DNA of 34,462 bases, taken from positions 1 to 34,462 of the forward strand of contig JAJZVD010000034.1 in the NCBI GenBank assembly GCA_021845805.1, written 5' to 3'. Position 1 is the first letter of the stretch. Every line of letters starts with the position of its first letter. Origin of the DNA: Pseudomonadota bacterium. GTDB lineage: Bacteria > Pseudomonadota > Alphaproteobacteria > Rhodobacterales > Rhodobacteraceae. The notes under the pieces are model-generated. The model ran no database searches. It had not been told where the DNA came from and saw nothing but the letters and a program-made list of their open reading frames with translations. Of the stretch, positions 21,956 through 30,452 are shown piece after piece. The translations under genes were made by a program, and so were the position numbers.

Positions 21956-24394
21956 ATGAGCGGGTTTCCGACGCAGGCGCGGGTTGTCATCATCGGGGGC
22001 GGGGCTGTCGGGGCCTCGGCGCTCTACCATCTGGCGAAGGCCGGCTGGACCGATTGCCTGCTGCTGGAAAAGAACGAACTGACCGCGGGCAGCACCTGGC
22101 ACGCGGCGGGCAACGTGCCGACCTTCTCGTCAAGCTGGTCGATCATGAACATGCAGCGCTATTCGGCCGAGCTTTACCGCGGCCTGGGCGCCGCGGTGGA
22201 CTACCCGATGAACTACCATGTCACCGGCTCTGTCCGGCTGGGCCACACGCGCGAACGGCTGATGGAGTTCGAGCGGGTGAAGGGCATGGGCCGCTATCAG
22301 GGCATGGATCTGGAGGTGCTGACCCCCTCGGAGATCAAGGCGCGCTATCCGTTCGTGGAAACGCACGAGCTGACCGGGGCGCTTTTCGACCCCTATGACG
22401 GCGACATCGACCCCGCGCAGCTGACGCAGGCGCTGGCCAAGGGCGCGCGCCAGATGGGCGCGCGGATCGAACGGTTCTGCCCCGTCACTGCCGTGCGGCG
22501 CGAGGGCGGCGACTGGGTCGTGGTGACGCCCAAGGGCGAGGTGCGCTGCGAGATCGTGGTGAACGCCGCGGGCTACTATGCCCGCGAGGTCGGCCGGATG
22601 TTCGGCCGCGAGGTGCCGATGATGGTGATGAGCCATCAGTACATGCTGTTCGACACCATCCCCGAACTGGAGGCCTGGTCGAAGGAAGCGGGCCGCAAGC
22701 TGCCGCTGCTGCGCGATGTCGATTCAAGCTACTATCTGCGGCAGGAGAAATACGGCTTCAACCTTGGCCCCTACGAGGGCAACTGCCGGGCACACTGGAC
22801 GACGCCGGATGACCCTTTCCCGCAGGATTTCAGTTTCCAGCTGTTCCCCGACGATCTGGAACGGCTGGAATGGCACATCGCCGACGCGATGGCGCGCGTT
22901 CCGCTGCTGGAACGGGCGAACCTGACCAAGGTCATCAACGGCCCGATCCCCTATGCCCCCGACGGCAATCCGCTGATCGGCCCGATGCCCGGCGTGCCCA
23001 ACGCGTTCGAGGCCTGCGTCTTCACCTTCGGCATCTGCCAGGCGGGGGGCGCGGGCAAGGTGCTGGCCGAATGGGTGACCGAGGGCGCCACCGAATGGGA
23101 CATGTGGTCCTGCGACCCGCGCCGCTTCACCGGCTTCGAGGATCAGGCGTACTGCGTGGCCAAGGGGATGGAGGTCTATGGCCACGAATACGCCATCCAT
23201 TTCCCCCGCCACGCCTGGCCCGCGGGGCGCGACCGGAAACTGTCGGCCGTGCATGACCGCACCAGGGCGCTGGGCGCCGTCTACGGCGCCTACAACGGCT
23301 GGGAGCGCGCGCTCTGGTATGCCCGGCCGGGCGATGACACTTCGGGCGAGGCGCAGCGCACCTGGAGCCGCGAGGGGCCGTGGTTTGCGGCGATGAAGGC
23401 GGAATGCGAGGCGGTGCGCGATGCCGCGGGCATTCTGGACCTGCCGGGCTTTTCGCGCTTCCGCCTGACGGGGGCGGGGGCGGCCGACTGGCTGGCCCGC
23501 CAGATCACCGGCAAGCTGCCCGGCGTGGGGCGGCTGGGTCTGGGCTATTTCGCCGATGACAAGGGGCGGATCGTCACCGAGATGTCGATCTGCCGCCTGG
23601 CCGAGGACGAGATCTGGCTGATCACCGCGGCGACCGCCCAGGCGCATGACCGCGACTGGCTGGCGAAGCATCTGGACGCGGGGCTCGGCCTTCAGGACGA
23701 GACCGACGACTGGTCCTGCCAGATCCTGACCGGGCCGAAGGCGCGCGCCGTGCTGGCGGGGGTGGCCGAGGCCGATCTGGCGCGGCCCTGGCTGAGCTGG
23801 CAGCCCGCGCGGATCGCGGGGCGCGACGTGGTGCTGATGCGGGTGTCCTTCGCGGGGGAGCTTGGCTGGGAAATCCATTCCCGCCGCGCCGACACGCCCG
23901 CGGTCTGGGATGCGGTGCTGGCGGCGGGGGCGGCCGAGGGGCTGAAGCCCTTCGGCATGTTCGCGCTGGACAGCCTGCGGCTGGAAAAGGGCTACCGGGC
24001 GTGGAAGGGCGATCTGTCGACCGATTACACCGTGCTGCAGGGCGGGCTCGACCGCTTCGTCGACTGGGCCAAGCCCGCCTTCCGCGGCAAGGCGGCGCTG
24101 GAGGCGGAACGGCAGGCGGGCGTCGCCAAACGCTTCGTGGTGCTGGACGTGCTGCCGGGCGACACCGATCCGCCCTACATGTCCACGCTGTGGCATGCGG
24201 GCCGGGTGGTGGGGGAGACCACCTCGGGCGGCTGGGGCTTCCGGGTCGGGCGGTGCCTGGCGCTGGGCATGCTCAGGGCGGATCTGACGGCACCGGGCAC
24301 CCGGCTGGAGGTCGAGGTGTTCGGCACCCGCCGCCCGGCCACGGTGCTGGAGGGGGCGCCCTGGGACCCGGCCAACGCGCGGCTGCGCGGATGA
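21956..24394 (+). CDS. FAD-dependent oxidoreductase / GcvT fusion (dimethylglycine or sarcosine dehydrogenase-like), copy 1
   Basis: The 812-residue protein fuses a DAO-type FAD domain (residues ~8-380) to an FAO_M linker and a C-terminal GcvT-like folate-binding domain (~440-812). The dinucleotide motif is VVIIGGGAVGASALYHL; H49 in STWHAAGN is at the place where dimethylglycine and sarcosine dehydrogenases attach FAD covalently. GcvT features are FAGELGWEIHSRR and FALDSLRLEKGYRAWKGDLSTDYT. Family members oxidise an N-methyl group and pass the carbon to tetrahydrofolate as methylene-THF. The ATG at 21956 follows GGGAGG. It heads a gene set with a second fusion of identical length and an MttB-like methyltransferase; the natural substrate is probably an N-methylated compound but is not fixed by the sequence. 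Confidence 0.88.
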   Translation: MSGFPTQARVVIIGGGAVGASALYHLAKAGWTDCLLLEKNELTAGSTWHAAGNVPTFSSSWSIMNMQRYSAELYRGLGAAVDYPMNYHVTGSVRLGHTRERLMEFERVKGMGRYQGMDLEVLTPSEIKARYPFVETHELTGALFDPYDGDIDPAQLTQALAKGARQMGARIERFCPVTAVRREGGDWVVVTPKGEVRCEIVVNAAGYYAREVGRMFGREVPMMVMSHQYMLFDTIPELEAWSKEAGRKLPLLRDVDSSYYLRQEKYGFNLGPYEGNCRAHWTTPDDPFPQDFSFQLFPDDLERLEWHIADAMARVPLLERANLTKVINGPIPYAPDGNPLIGPMPGVPNAFEACVFTFGICQAGGAGKVLAEWVTEGATEWDMWSCDPRRFTGFEDQAYCVAKGMEVYGHEYAIHFPRHAWPAGRDRKLSAVHDRTRALGAVYGAYNGWERALWYARPGDDTSGEAQRTWSREGPWFAAMKAECEAVRDAAGILDLPGFSRFRLTGAGAADWLARQITGKLPGVGRLGLGYFADDKGRIVTEMSICRLAEDEIWLITAATAQAHDRDWLAKHLDAGLGLQDETDDWSCQILTGPKARAVLAGVAEADLARPWLSWQPARIAGRDVVLMRVSFAGELGWEIHSRRADTPAVWDAVLAAGAAEGLKPFGMFALDSLRLEKGYRAWKGDLSTDYTVLQGGLDRFVDWAKPAFRGKAALEAERQAGVAKRFVVLDVLPGDTDPPYMSTLWHAGRVVGETTSGGWGFRVGRCLALGMLRADLTAPGTRLEVEVFGTRRPATVLEGAPWDPANARLRG

Positions 24395-24405
24395 CGGCGG
24401 CGGGA

Positions 24406-24458
24406 GCGGGGCGCTGCCCCGCACCCCGGGATATTTGGGCCAGAAAGAAAGAGGCAGG
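24406..24458 (+). repeat. Intergenic hairpin repeat, copy D
   Basis: GCGGGGC-GCT-GCCCCGC hairpin, then ACCCCGGGATATTT and GGGCCAGAAAGAAAGAGGCAGGG. It fills the gap between the two FAD/GcvT genes, and its purine-rich tail provides the ribosome site for the second one, so the repeat is part of the leader of that gene. Confidence 0.7.
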
Positions 24459-24461
24459 GCA

Positions 24462-26900
24462 ATGAGCGGGCTTCCGGCGACGGCGCGGGCGGTGATCATC
24501 GGGGGGGGCGTGTCGGGCTGTTCGCTGGCCTACCATCTGGGCAAGCTCGGGTGGAAGGACGTGGTCCTGCTGGAACGCAAGCAGCTGACCTGCGGCACGA
24601 CCTGGCATGCGGCGGGGCTGGTGGGCCAGTTGCGGGGCAGCCAGAACATGACCCGGCTGGCCAAGTATTCGGCCGAGCTTTACGTCCGGCTCGAAGCCGA
24701 GACGGGCGTGGCCACGGGGATGCGGCAGGTGGGCTCGATCTCGGTCGCGCTGACGAAGGACCGCCATCAGGAACTGCTGCGGCAGGCGACGCTGGCGCGC
24801 GCCTTCGGGGTTGATGTGGGCGAGATCAGCCCGGCCGAGGTGAAGCGGATGTATCCCCATCTCGAGGTGGGCGACGTGGTGGGCGCGGTGCACCTGCCGC
24901 TGGATGGCCAGTGCGACCCGGCCAATATCGCGATGGCGCTGGCCAAGGGCGCGCGGATGGCGGGCGTGGGCATCCACGAGGGCGTGAAGGTGACGCGGGT
25001 GACCGATGACGGCGCCCGCGTGACCGGGGTGGACTGGGAAAGTGCCGAGGGGCGCGGCCATATCGCGGCCGACATCGTGATCAACTGCGGCGGCATGTGG
25101 GGGCGCGATCTGGCCGCGCAATCGGGCGTGGCGCTGCCGCTGCATGCCTGCGAGCATTTCTACCTGGTCACCGAGCCGATCGAGGGGCTGGGCCACCTGC
25201 CGGTGCTGCGGGTGCCCGACGAATGCGCCTATTACAAGTCGGACGCGGGCAAGATGATGCTGGGCGCCTTCGAGCCCAAGGCCAAGCCCTGGGGGATGGC
25301 GGGCATTCCCGAGGAGTTCTGCTTCGACGCGCTGCCCGAGGATTTCGACCATTTCCAGCCGATCCTGGAAGCCGCGATGAAGCGGATGCCGCTGTTCGAG
25401 ACCGCGGGCATCCACACCTTCTTCAACGGGCCGGAAAGCTTCACGCCGGACGACCGCTATTATCTGGGCGAGGCGCCCGAGCTGAAGGGCTACTGGGTGG
25501 CGGCGGGCTACAACTCGATCGGGATCGTCTCGTCGGGGGGCGCGGGGATGGCGCTGGCGCAATGGCTGGAGGATGGCGAGCCGCCCTTCGATCTGTGGGA
25601 GGTCGACATCCGCCGCGCCCAGCCGTTCCAGAAGAACCGCCGCTATCTGAAGGAGCGGGTGACCGAGACGCTGGGGCTTCTTTATGCCGACCACTGGCCC
25701 TACCGGCAGATGGCCACCGCGCGGGGCGTGCGGCGCACGCCGCTGCACGGGGCGCTGGCCGCGCGCGGCGCGGTCTTTGGCGAGGTGGCGGGCTGGGAGC
25801 GGGCGAACTGGTTCGCCCGGCCGGGGCAAGAGCGCGAATACCGCCATGACTGGGGGCGGCAGAACTGGTTCGAGAACCAGAAGGCCGAACACATGGCGGT
25901 GCGCACGGGCGTGGGCCTGTTCGACATGTCGAGCTTTGGCAAGATCCGGGTCGAGGGGCGCGACGCGCTGGCCGTCCTGCAACGGGTCTGCGGCAATGAC
26001 ATGGACGTGGAGCCGGGCCGCATCGTCTACACCCAGATGCTGAACGCCCGCGGCGGGATCGAATGCGACCTGACGGTGACGCGGCTGTCGGAGACCGCCT
26101 TCCTTCTGGTGGTGCCGGGGGCCACGCTGCAGCGCGACCTGGCCTGGCTCAGGCGGCATGTGGGAGAGGCCTTCGCGGTCATCACCGATGTGACGGCGGC
26201 CGAGGCGGTGCTGTGCCTGATGGGCCCGCAGGCGCGGGACGTGCTGGCGCGCGTGTCGCCCGCGGATCTGTCGAATGCGGGCCATCCCTATGGCACGGCG
26301 CGGGAAATCGAGATCGGCATGGGGCTGGCGCGGGCCCATCGGGTCAGCTATGTGGGCGAGCTGGGCTGGGAGCTTTACGTCTCGTCCGACCAGGCCGCCC
26401 ATGTCTTCGAGGCGCTGATGGAGGTGGCCCCCGAGATCGTGCCCTGCGGCATCCATGCGCTGGACAGTTGCCGCATCGAGAAGGCCTTCCGCCACTGGGG
26501 CCATGACATCACCGACGAGGATCATGTGCTGGAAGCCGGGCTTGGCTTTGCGGTCAGGACCGGGAAGGGCGATTTCATCGGCCGCGAGGCGGTGCTGCGC
26601 AAACGTGAGGCGGGGCTGGGGCGGCGGATGGTGCAGTTCCTGCTGGAGGACCCCGAGCCGGTGCTGTTCCACAACGAGGCCGTTGTCCGCGACGGCAAGA
26701 TCGTGTCGATCGTGACCTCGGCCAACTACGGGCACGCGCTCGGGGGGGCGGTGGGGATGGGCTATGTGCCCTGCGCGGGCGAGAGCGCCGAGGCGGTGCT
26801 GGGGTCGCGCTACGAGATCGAGATCGCCGGGCGGCGGGTGGCGGCGCGGGCGTCGCTGGCGCCGATGTACGATCCGAAGGCGGAGCGGGTGCGGATGTGA
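24462..26900 (+). CDS. FAD-dependent oxidoreductase / GcvT fusion, copy 2
   Basis: A second 812-residue FAD/GcvT fusion follows the first. It has the nucleotide motif AVIIGGGVSGCSLAYHL, H49 in TTWHAAGLVGQLRGSQNMTRLAKYSAELY, the FAD-domain end GYWVAAGYNSIGIVSSGGAGMALAQWLE, and GcvT features YVGELGWELYVSSDQ and IHALDSCRIEKAFRHWGHDITDEDHVLEAGL. The two copies agree in length, domain order and motif positions but differ widely in sequence, so the duplication is old or the genes were brought together. Copy 2 is closer to the classical dimethylglycine dehydrogenase pattern, copy 1 more divergent. ATG at 24462 follows the purine-rich tail of repeat copy D. A step-wise demethylation (dimethyl- then monomethyl- substrate) by the pair is inferred. 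Confidence 0.88.
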   Translation: MSGLPATARAVIIGGGVSGCSLAYHLGKLGWKDVVLLERKQLTCGTTWHAAGLVGQLRGSQNMTRLAKYSAELYVRLEAETGVATGMRQVGSISVALTKDRHQELLRQATLARAFGVDVGEISPAEVKRMYPHLEVGDVVGAVHLPLDGQCDPANIAMALAKGARMAGVGIHEGVKVTRVTDDGARVTGVDWESAEGRGHIAADIVINCGGMWGRDLAAQSGVALPLHACEHFYLVTEPIEGLGHLPVLRVPDECAYYKSDAGKMMLGAFEPKAKPWGMAGIPEEFCFDALPEDFDHFQPILEAAMKRMPLFETAGIHTFFNGPESFTPDDRYYLGEAPELKGYWVAAGYNSIGIVSSGGAGMALAQWLEDGEPPFDLWEVDIRRAQPFQKNRRYLKERVTETLGLLYADHWPYRQMATARGVRRTPLHGALAARGAVFGEVAGWERANWFARPGQEREYRHDWGRQNWFENQKAEHMAVRTGVGLFDMSSFGKIRVEGRDALAVLQRVCGNDMDVEPGRIVYTQMLNARGGIECDLTVTRLSETAFLLVVPGATLQRDLAWLRRHVGEAFAVITDVTAAEAVLCLMGPQARDVLARVSPADLSNAGHPYGTAREIEIGMGLARAHRVSYVGELGWELYVSSDQAAHVFEALMEVAPEIVPCGIHALDSCRIEKAFRHWGHDITDEDHVLEAGLGFAVRTGKGDFIGREAVLRKREAGLGRRMVQFLLEDPEPVLFHNEAVVRDGKIVSIVTSANYGHALGGAVGMGYVPCAGESAEAVLGSRYEIEIAGRRVAARASLAPMYDPKAERVRM

Positions 26901-26907
26901 CGGGCGC

Positions 26908-26964
26908 TGGGGGGCTGTCTGCCCCCCATACCCCCCGAGGATATTTTCGCCAGACAGAAAGGGC
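26908..26964 (+). repeat. Intergenic hairpin repeat, copy E
   Basis: GGGGGGC-TGTCT-GCCCCCC (26909-26927), ATA, CCCCCCGAGGATATTT (26931-26946), and CGCCAGACAGAAAGGG. It shares the stem, loop and core with copies A and B. It occupies the gap before the methyltransferase gene, whose GGAGGG ribosome site follows at once. Confidence 0.75.
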
Positions 26965-26974
26965 GGAGGGAAAG

Positions 26975-28531
26975 ATGAGCGACGAGATGGTGGCGGGCTG
27001 CGCGCCCGAGCGGGCGCGGCGGTCGGGCGGGCGGGCAAGCCGGGTGGCGCTGCGCGCGGCCCCGCTGGCCGAGGAATTGCGCCCCGTGCGGGCGGGGCTG
27101 CCCGGCGGGCAGTACAAGCCCCTGACCGAGGCGGGGATGGCGCGCATCCATGCCGCGGCGCTGGAGGCGCTGGAGGTCATCGGCTTCGGCTCTGTCCCGC
27201 CCACGGGGCGCGAGATCCTGACGGGGGCGGGGGCGGTGATGGGCGCGGACGGCCGCGTGCGTTTTCCGCGCGCGCTGGTCGAGGACATGCTGACCAAGGC
27301 CGCGCGGGGCATCACGCTGCATGCGCGCGATCCCAAGCATGACCTGCACCTGACCGGAACCAATGTGCATTTCGGCACCGCGGGGGCGGCGGTGCATATC
27401 GTCGATCTGGAGCGGAACGAATACCGCGATTCGACCTCGGCCGACCTTTATGCCGCGGCGAAGCTGGCGCAGAACCTGGACAACGTGCATTTCTTCCAGC
27501 GCGCCATGGTCTGCCGCGACATTCCCGACAATTACGAGATGGACGTGAACACGCTTTACGCCTGCTGCGCGGGCACGGCGAAGCATGTCGGCACCTCGTT
27601 CAGCGACCCCGCGCATGTGAAGGGCTGTTTCGAGCTGCTGCACATGATCGCGGGCGGCGAGAAGAAGTGGCGCGAGCGGCCCTTCGTCAGCAATTCCAAC
27701 TGTTTCGTCGTGCCGCCGATGAAATTCGCCGAGGAAAGCTGCCGCACGATGGAACTGTGCGTGGAGGGCGGCATGCCGATCCTTCTGCTGTCGGCGGGGC
27801 AGGCGGGGGCGACCTCGCCCGCGCCGATCGCGCTGTCGATCGTGCAGGCGGTGGCCGAGTGTCTGGCGGGGCTGGTCTATGTGAACGCGATGGTGCCGGG
27901 GCATCCCTGCATCTTCGGCACCTGGCCCTTCGTGAGCGACCTGCGCACCGGCGCCATGTCGGGCGGCAGCGCGGAGCAGGCGCTGCTGACGGCGGGCTGC
28001 GGGCAGATGCACCAGTTCTACGGCCTGCCGGGGGGCGCGGCCTCGGGTATTTCCGACAGCAAGCTGCCCGACATGCAGGCCGGCTGGGAGCAGGGCATCA
28101 CCAACGTCCTGGCCGGGCTGTCGGGGCTGAACATGTGCTACGAGGCGGTGGGGATGCATGCCTCGCTGCTTGGCTTCTGCCTGGAAAGCCTGGTGATGGG
28201 CGATGACATCCTGGGGCAGGTCATGCGCTGCGTGCGCGGCATCGAGGTGACCGACGACAAGGTGTCGATCGAGGCGATGAAGCAGGTCTGCCTGGGGGGG
28301 CCGGGGCATTATCTGGGCTCGGAGCAGACGCTGAGCCTGATGCAGACCGAATACATCTACCCGATGGTCGGAAACCGCATGAGCCCGAAGGAATGGGTGG
28401 AGGCGGGCAAGCCCGAACTGCTGGACCGGGCCATCGCGCGCAAGAACGCGATCCTTGCCAAGGCCGGCTGCATGGTGGACCCTGAGATCGACGCCGCGGT
28501 GCGCAGCGCCTACCGCATCCATTTCAACTGA
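26975..28531 (+). CDS. MttB-family (trimethylamine methyltransferase-like) protein without pyrrolysine
   Basis: The 518-residue protein belongs to the MttB superfamily, TIM-barrel enzymes that move a methyl group from a quaternary or tertiary amine to a corrinoid protein. Family segments include MARIHAAALEALEVIGFGS, GTNVHFGTAGAAVHIVDLE, ERPFVSNSNCFVVPPMKF, VNAMVPGHPCIFGTWPFVSDLRTGAMSGGSAEQAL, and GGPGHYLGSEQTLSLMQTEYIYP. No in-frame TAG interrupts the gene, so it is the non-pyrrolysine type; characterised relatives demethylate glycine betaine, proline betaine or carnitine. The corrinoid partner (MttC-like) and its activator are not in the window. The ATG at 26975 is preceded by GGAGGG. With the two GcvT-fused dehydrogenases it suggests stepwise demethylation of a methylated amine feeding folate one-carbon units. 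Confidence 0.87.
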   Translation: MSDEMVAGCAPERARRSGGRASRVALRAAPLAEELRPVRAGLPGGQYKPLTEAGMARIHAAALEALEVIGFGSVPPTGREILTGAGAVMGADGRVRFPRALVEDMLTKAARGITLHARDPKHDLHLTGTNVHFGTAGAAVHIVDLERNEYRDSTSADLYAAAKLAQNLDNVHFFQRAMVCRDIPDNYEMDVNTLYACCAGTAKHVGTSFSDPAHVKGCFELLHMIAGGEKKWRERPFVSNSNCFVVPPMKFAEESCRTMELCVEGGMPILLLSAGQAGATSPAPIALSIVQAVAECLAGLVYVNAMVPGHPCIFGTWPFVSDLRTGAMSGGSAEQALLTAGCGQMHQFYGLPGGAASGISDSKLPDMQAGWEQGITNVLAGLSGLNMCYEAVGMHASLLGFCLESLVMGDDILGQVMRCVRGIEVTDDKVSIEAMKQVCLGGPGHYLGSEQTLSLMQTEYIYPMVGNRMSPKEWVEAGKPELLDRAIARKNAILAKAGCMVDPEIDAAVRSAYRIHFN

Positions 28532-28555
28532 GCGCGGGACCGGGGAGAGACGCAG

Positions 28556-29464
28556 GTGACGCAAGTGAAATACGGCTATATCGGCCTTGGAAATCTGGGC
28601 GGCAACCTGGCCGCAAGCCTGATCCGCAAGGGGTTCGACGTGACGGTCTATGACCGCAACCCCGCGCTGTCAGAGCGCCATGCGGCGATGGGGGGGCGGG
28701 TCGCGGCATCCGCCGAGGAACTGGCGGCCGGGGTCGATCACCTGTTCACCTGCCTGCCCTCGCCCGCGGTGTCCGAGGCGGTGCTGGCGCGCGCGCTGCC
28801 CGCGATGGCGCCGGGCGCGACCTGGATCGAGAATTCGACCCTGGGGCGCGACGACGTGCTGCGGCTGGCGGGGCTAGCGAAATCGACCGGGGTGCAGATG
28901 CTCGAGGCGCCGGTGACGGGCGGCGTGCATCTGGCCGCGCGGGGCGAGATCACGGTGCTGGTGGGCGGGCCGGAAGAGCTGTTCGCCCTGCACCGACCGG
29001 CGCTGGAGGCGATCGGGGGCCGGATCTTCCACATGGGGCCGCTGGGCTCGGCCGCGATCATCAAGGTCATCACCAACATGCTGGCCTTCATCCATCTGGT
29101 CGCGGATGGCGAGGCGCTGATGCTGGCCAGGCGCGGCGGGCTGGATCTGGGCAAGGCCTGGGCGGCCATCGCGGCCTCGTCGGGCAGCAGCTTCGTGCAC
29201 GAGACGGAAGGGCAGCTGATCCTGAACGGCAGCTATGACGTGGCCTTCACCATGGATCTGGCGCTGAAGGATCTGGGCTTTGCCATGGGCTTCGGGCGCG
29301 AGTTCGGGGTGCCGCTGGATCTGGCGGGGCTGACCCAGCAGACCTTCGTCAAGGGCCGCGCGGCCTATGGCGGCGAGGCGCAATCGACCCAGATCGTGAA
29401 ACTGCTGGAAGACGTGCTGGGCACCGACCTGCGCGCGCCGGGGTTCCCCGCGCGGCTGGAGTGA
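28556..29464 (+). CDS. NAD(P)-dependent beta-hydroxyacid dehydrogenase-like oxidoreductase
   Basis: The 302-residue protein belongs to the 3-hydroxyisobutyrate / tartronate semialdehyde reductase family. The Rossmann motif GLGNLGGNLA opens it, followed by the TGGVHLAARGEITVLVGG substrate segment. The catalytic lysine lies in IIKVITNMLAFIHLVADGEAL, and the end IVKLLEDVLG is family-typical. An N-terminal DRNP suggests NAD(P) choice cannot be decided. The start is GTG at 28556, six bases after GGGGAGAG; a second GTG three codons later is an alternative. It follows the methyltransferase gene by 24 bases and appears to be the last gene of the LysR-divergent unit, so it may process the hydroxy acid left after demethylation, which is inference. 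Confidence 0.85.
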   Translation: MTQVKYGYIGLGNLGGNLAASLIRKGFDVTVYDRNPALSERHAAMGGRVAASAEELAAGVDHLFTCLPSPAVSEAVLARALPAMAPGATWIENSTLGRDDVLRLAGLAKSTGVQMLEAPVTGGVHLAARGEITVLVGGPEELFALHRPALEAIGGRIFHMGPLGSAAIIKVITNMLAFIHLVADGEALMLARRGGLDLGKAWAAIAASSGSSFVHETEGQLILNGSYDVAFTMDLALKDLGFAMGFGREFGVPLDLAGLTQQTFVKGRAAYGGEAQSTQIVKLLEDVLGTDLRAPGFPARLE

Positions 29465-30130
29465 TCAGGGCAGCAGGCTGGTGGCGCCCGTCTCGGGCTG
29501 GTGCCACCAGGCGACCTCGTCGGAATCGTCCACCGCGCTCAGCAGGTCTGTGATGTCGAAGGCGGCGGAATAGCCGATGAACTCGGTCATCGCTGTCACC
29601 TCGATCCGCCAGTGGACGCGGGCGGTGAACAGGCGGTCCACCGTGCCTTCGTGTTCCTCGGCGTTCATCGGGTCGATGGCGAAGGGGATGCCCACGGTCG
29701 ATTCCACCCGCACATGCGGCACATGGCAGGTGCTCTTGAACAACGTGGTCGAGACGGTGCGGCCCTGCACGTCCTCGCAGCAGAGCCGGATGCGGTAGCG
29801 GCCGACCGCGTCCACCGGGCGTTCGGTGCGGATGATGCCGCGCAGGGGGGCGCCCTGCACCGGCGGCTCGATCTCGATCGTGGACCGCCCGTAGCGGCGC
29901 AGCCGAAGCCCCGCGCGCACCCCGCTGATCAGGAAGAACGGCCCGATCGCCGCGCCGATCGCCGGGATCAGCATCAGGATGCTTTCGTGCCGCGCCTCGG
30001 GCGTCATGCCCGCCAGCACCCAGATCGCCGCCGCCATGGCCAGCGCGCAGGCCGAGGCGGCGCGCATCGCAACGCCGCCCTCGTCGTTCACGTCGGTCGC
30101 GATGAAGCGGGGCGTTTCGTCTTCGTCCAT
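29465..30130 (-). CDS. Unassigned two-helix membrane protein
   Basis: The 221-residue protein has a charged N-terminus (MDEDETPRF), two hydrophobic segments (about residues 24-42, ASACALAMAAAIWVLAGM, and 50-71, ILMLIPAIGAAIGPFFLISGV) and then a hydrophilic beta-rich domain. The latter begins SRSTIEIEP-like and contains GIIRTERPVDAVGRYRIRLCCEDVQG and STVGIPFAIDP. The pattern recalls small membrane proteins with a soluble domain on one side, but I do not recognise the family or any catalytic motif. It is convergent with the dehydrogenase gene, whose stop directly abuts its own. Topology and function are open. Confidence 0.6.
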   Translation of the reverse strand: MDEDETPRFIATDVNDEGGVAMRAASACALAMAAAIWVLAGMTPEARHESILMLIPAIGAAIGPFFLISGVRAGLRLRRYGRSTIEIEPPVQGAPLRGIIRTERPVDAVGRYRIRLCCEDVQGRTVSTTLFKSTCHVPHVRVESTVGIPFAIDPMNAEEHEGTVDRLFTARVHWRIEVTAMTEFIGYSAAFDITDLLSAVDDSDEVAWWHQPETGATSLLP

Positions 30131-30452
30131 CGTCGGCGCGCTCTGGCCTGCGGGGCTGATCCGGGGTTCGCAGGCAGGTTAGCCGGTTCGCCCGGCGCGC
30201 GCTACGGGGTGGCGCAGAGGATGCGGGGGGCTGCCCGGTTGCCATCCCCCCGCGAGGCATCGGACCGCCTGCGGATTGCGGCGCACCCTGCCGGTGGAAT
30301 TGCGGCTTGAACGAATCATGGGCCTGCACTCAACTCTCCGCGAGGTTGTGGGGGCGCGCCTCTGGAACGGCCGGTGTCGCGGGAACGCGAGACCGGCCGA
30401 TCCGGTCGGATCGGGCCCCCATTGGTGATTTTCTCACGGGTGGGGGTGCAAG
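30131..30452. other. 322-base gene-free stretch with two stacked inverted repeats
   Basis: This region separates the divergent membrane-protein and PEP-CTERM-like genes. It holds an inverted repeat at 30369-30398 (arms of 13 bases with one mismatch, GGCCGGTGTCGCG / CGCGAGACCGGCC, loop GGAA) followed by GATCCGGTCGGATC (30399-30412). These lie 41-84 bases upstream of the ATG at 30453 and could be a regulatory or terminator structure. No reading frame or tRNA is evident. Promoter elements for either gene are not clear. Confidence 0.5.

Noticed and set aside
24273-27038. Long minus-strand open frame antisense to the second FAD/GcvT gene
   Set aside because: Composition of an antisense shadow (rich in His, Arg, Pro, Gln) and no recognisable domain; the plus-strand gene explains the region.
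26975-28531. Pyrrolysine-type MttB
   Set aside because: No in-frame TAG interrupts the gene; it is the ordinary non-pyrrolysine form.
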